Positions 5,894 through 6,760 of a stretch of 6,760 nt of DNA are shown one piece after another (positions within the stretch are counted from its first letter, which is position 1; every line of letters begins with the position of its first letter). The DNA is from Bacteroidota bacterium. Its GTDB lineage: Bacteria > Bacteroidota > Bacteroidia > M30B66. Position numbers and translations under genes: made by a program. The notes under the pieces were generated by a model. The model saw nothing but the letters and a program-made list of their open reading frames with translations. It did no database searches and was not told where the DNA came from. The DNA is taken from assembly GCA_020438185.1 (NCBI GenBank), contig JAGQVC010000095.1, positions 1-6,760 on the forward strand, read 5' to 3'.

Positions 5894-6760
5894 ATGCCGC
5901 CCATTTTTCCATTCAGAGGAATCCTTCCCCGAAAAGAGATTGTGCATGAGGTCGTTTCAAGACCTTTTGATTCATACACCATGCGTCAGGTTGAAAGCAG
6001 GATTAAAAAAATACCGCATTCTTTTTTGTCCATTATTAAACCCGAGCTGGAGGAAGGAAAGCGCACAAAACCTGACAATCCGGAGGCTCAGCGTAAAAGC
6101 CGCTCCAAATTTTTGCGTTTCTTAAACGAAAATATTCTTCATGCTTCGCATGAGGATGAATTCTACATCTATCGTCAGGTTAAGCCTGATTTCGTTTATA
6201 CGGGTTTGCTGGCCACTATTCCGGCCAGTTATTACCACAACGGCACCATACGAATACATGAGCAGACTCTTCAGAAGAAGGAGGAGAAATTAAAGGATTA
6301 TCTGAAGGTAGTTGGGATTAACGCTGAACCGGTTATGTTTACTTATCAGCATAAATCGGAGATTGACGGGCTAATCAATGAGCTTACTTCTTCTGAGCCT
6401 TATGCAGATTTTGAGCTGGAAGACAAAAGACACCTGCTTTGGCGGGTGCCGGCTGAATTGACTGCCAAGGTTCAGCGTGCATTTTCAGAAATAGAGCGAT
6501 TCTATATTGCCGACGGTCATCATCGTTCGGCTTCGTCTGTCCTGTTGGCCGATGAAATGGCTTCAGAAACAGGCGATTTAAGTGAAACAGCGGGATGGTC
6601 CAGATTTTTAGGGATATTCATTCCTGATCATAACCTTCAGTTGTTTGAGTTTAACCGCCTTGTCAGACAGATAGGTGAGCCTGAGGTGGCTGACCTGCTT
6701 GAAAAACTCAGCGAGAAGTTTGATGTTAAACCTTTGCCGGACGATTTGTTTGTGCCGGAA
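5894..6760 (+). CDS. DUF1015-family protein, 3'-truncated by the window; function unknown
   Basis: The frame opens at ATG 5894-5896 and stays open to the end of the window, 289 codons; the family is usually about 400 residues, so about a quarter is missing. Family-like blocks are PFRGILP near the N-terminus, VVSRPFDSYT (20-29, in place of the common PPYDV), GTIRIHEQTL (117-126) and the hallmark YIADGHHRSAS (204-214), whose D, H, H and R look like active-site or ligand residues. No signal peptide or membrane segment is visible, so it should be cytoplasmic. Only 5 bases separate its ATG from the serA stop, so translational coupling is likely. From general knowledge, DUF1015 genes often lie beside serA and serC in Bacteroidota and other phyla, suggesting a part in serine metabolism. 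A role in the missing phosphatase step or in regulation is speculation. The family assignment is strong; the function is unknown. Confidence 0.88.
   Translation, partial: MPPIFPFRGILPRKEIVHEVVSRPFDSYTMRQVESRIKKIPHSFLSIIKPELEEGKRTKPDNPEAQRKSRSKFLRFLNENILHASHEDEFYIYRQVKPDFVYTGLLATIPASYYHNGTIRIHEQTLQKKEEKLKDYLKVVGINAEPVMFTYQHKSEIDGLINELTSSEPYADFELEDKRHLLWRVPAELTAKVQRAFSEIERFYIADGHHRSASSVLLADEMASETGDLSETAGWSRFLGIFIPDHNLQLFEFNRLVRQIGEPEVADLLEKLSEKFDVKPLPDDLFVPE

Noticed and set aside
5656..5949. 97-codon plus-strand frame spanning the end of serA and the start of the DUF1015 gene
   Set aside because: It overlaps two well-supported genes in another frame and its product has no family resemblance.
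1..6760. CRISPR array, tRNA/rRNA, insertion sequence, integrase or defence genes
   Set aside because: Both strands were read for regular spaced repeats, terminal inverted repeats, transposase or nuclease motifs and clover-leaf folds. None was seen, and all long frames are accounted for by housekeeping or small secreted proteins.

Overview
The window looks like an ordinary chromosomal stretch from a member of the Bacteroidota; family or genus cannot be fixed by eye. Four things point there: the proteins read like Bacteroidota homologues, no gene start has a convincing Shine-Dalgarno sequence, copies of the phylum's promoter -7 motif (TAnnTTTG) lie upstream of three of the genes, and the base composition is moderately AT-rich with very AT-rich intergenic DNA. 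I see no tRNA, rRNA, CRISPR array, insertion sequence, integrase, phage gene or frameshift.

Layout. Positions 2-913 (+) hold the C-terminal half of a long-chain acyl-CoA synthetase whose N-terminus is outside the window. It converges on a complete Kup-type potassium transporter at 926-2875 (-). Only 12 bases separate the two stop codons, and an imperfect hairpin at 908-931 covers both. A 376-base AT-rich divergent spacer (2876-3251) carries candidate promoters in both directions. It leads into a small exported protein made of about five MORN-like repeats (3252-3653, +), which is closed by a strong intrinsic terminator (3676-3705).

The last part is a serine-biosynthesis cluster on the + strand: serC (3775-4839), serA (4917-5888) and a DUF1015-family gene that starts at 5894 and runs off the end. 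SerA oxidises 3-phosphoglycerate to 3-phosphohydroxypyruvate and SerC transaminates that to 3-phosphoserine. The final phosphatase step is not recognisable here. The DUF1015 gene begins 5 bases after the serA stop, so it is probably cotranscribed and translationally coupled, which ties this uncharacterised family to serine metabolism.

I found no clear evidence of a novel defence, mobile or RNA-based system. The points most worth a second look are the DUF1015 link to serCA, a short GC-rich palindrome in the serC-serA gap that may be a dispersed repeat, the hairpin covering two convergent stop codons, and the insert in SerA.
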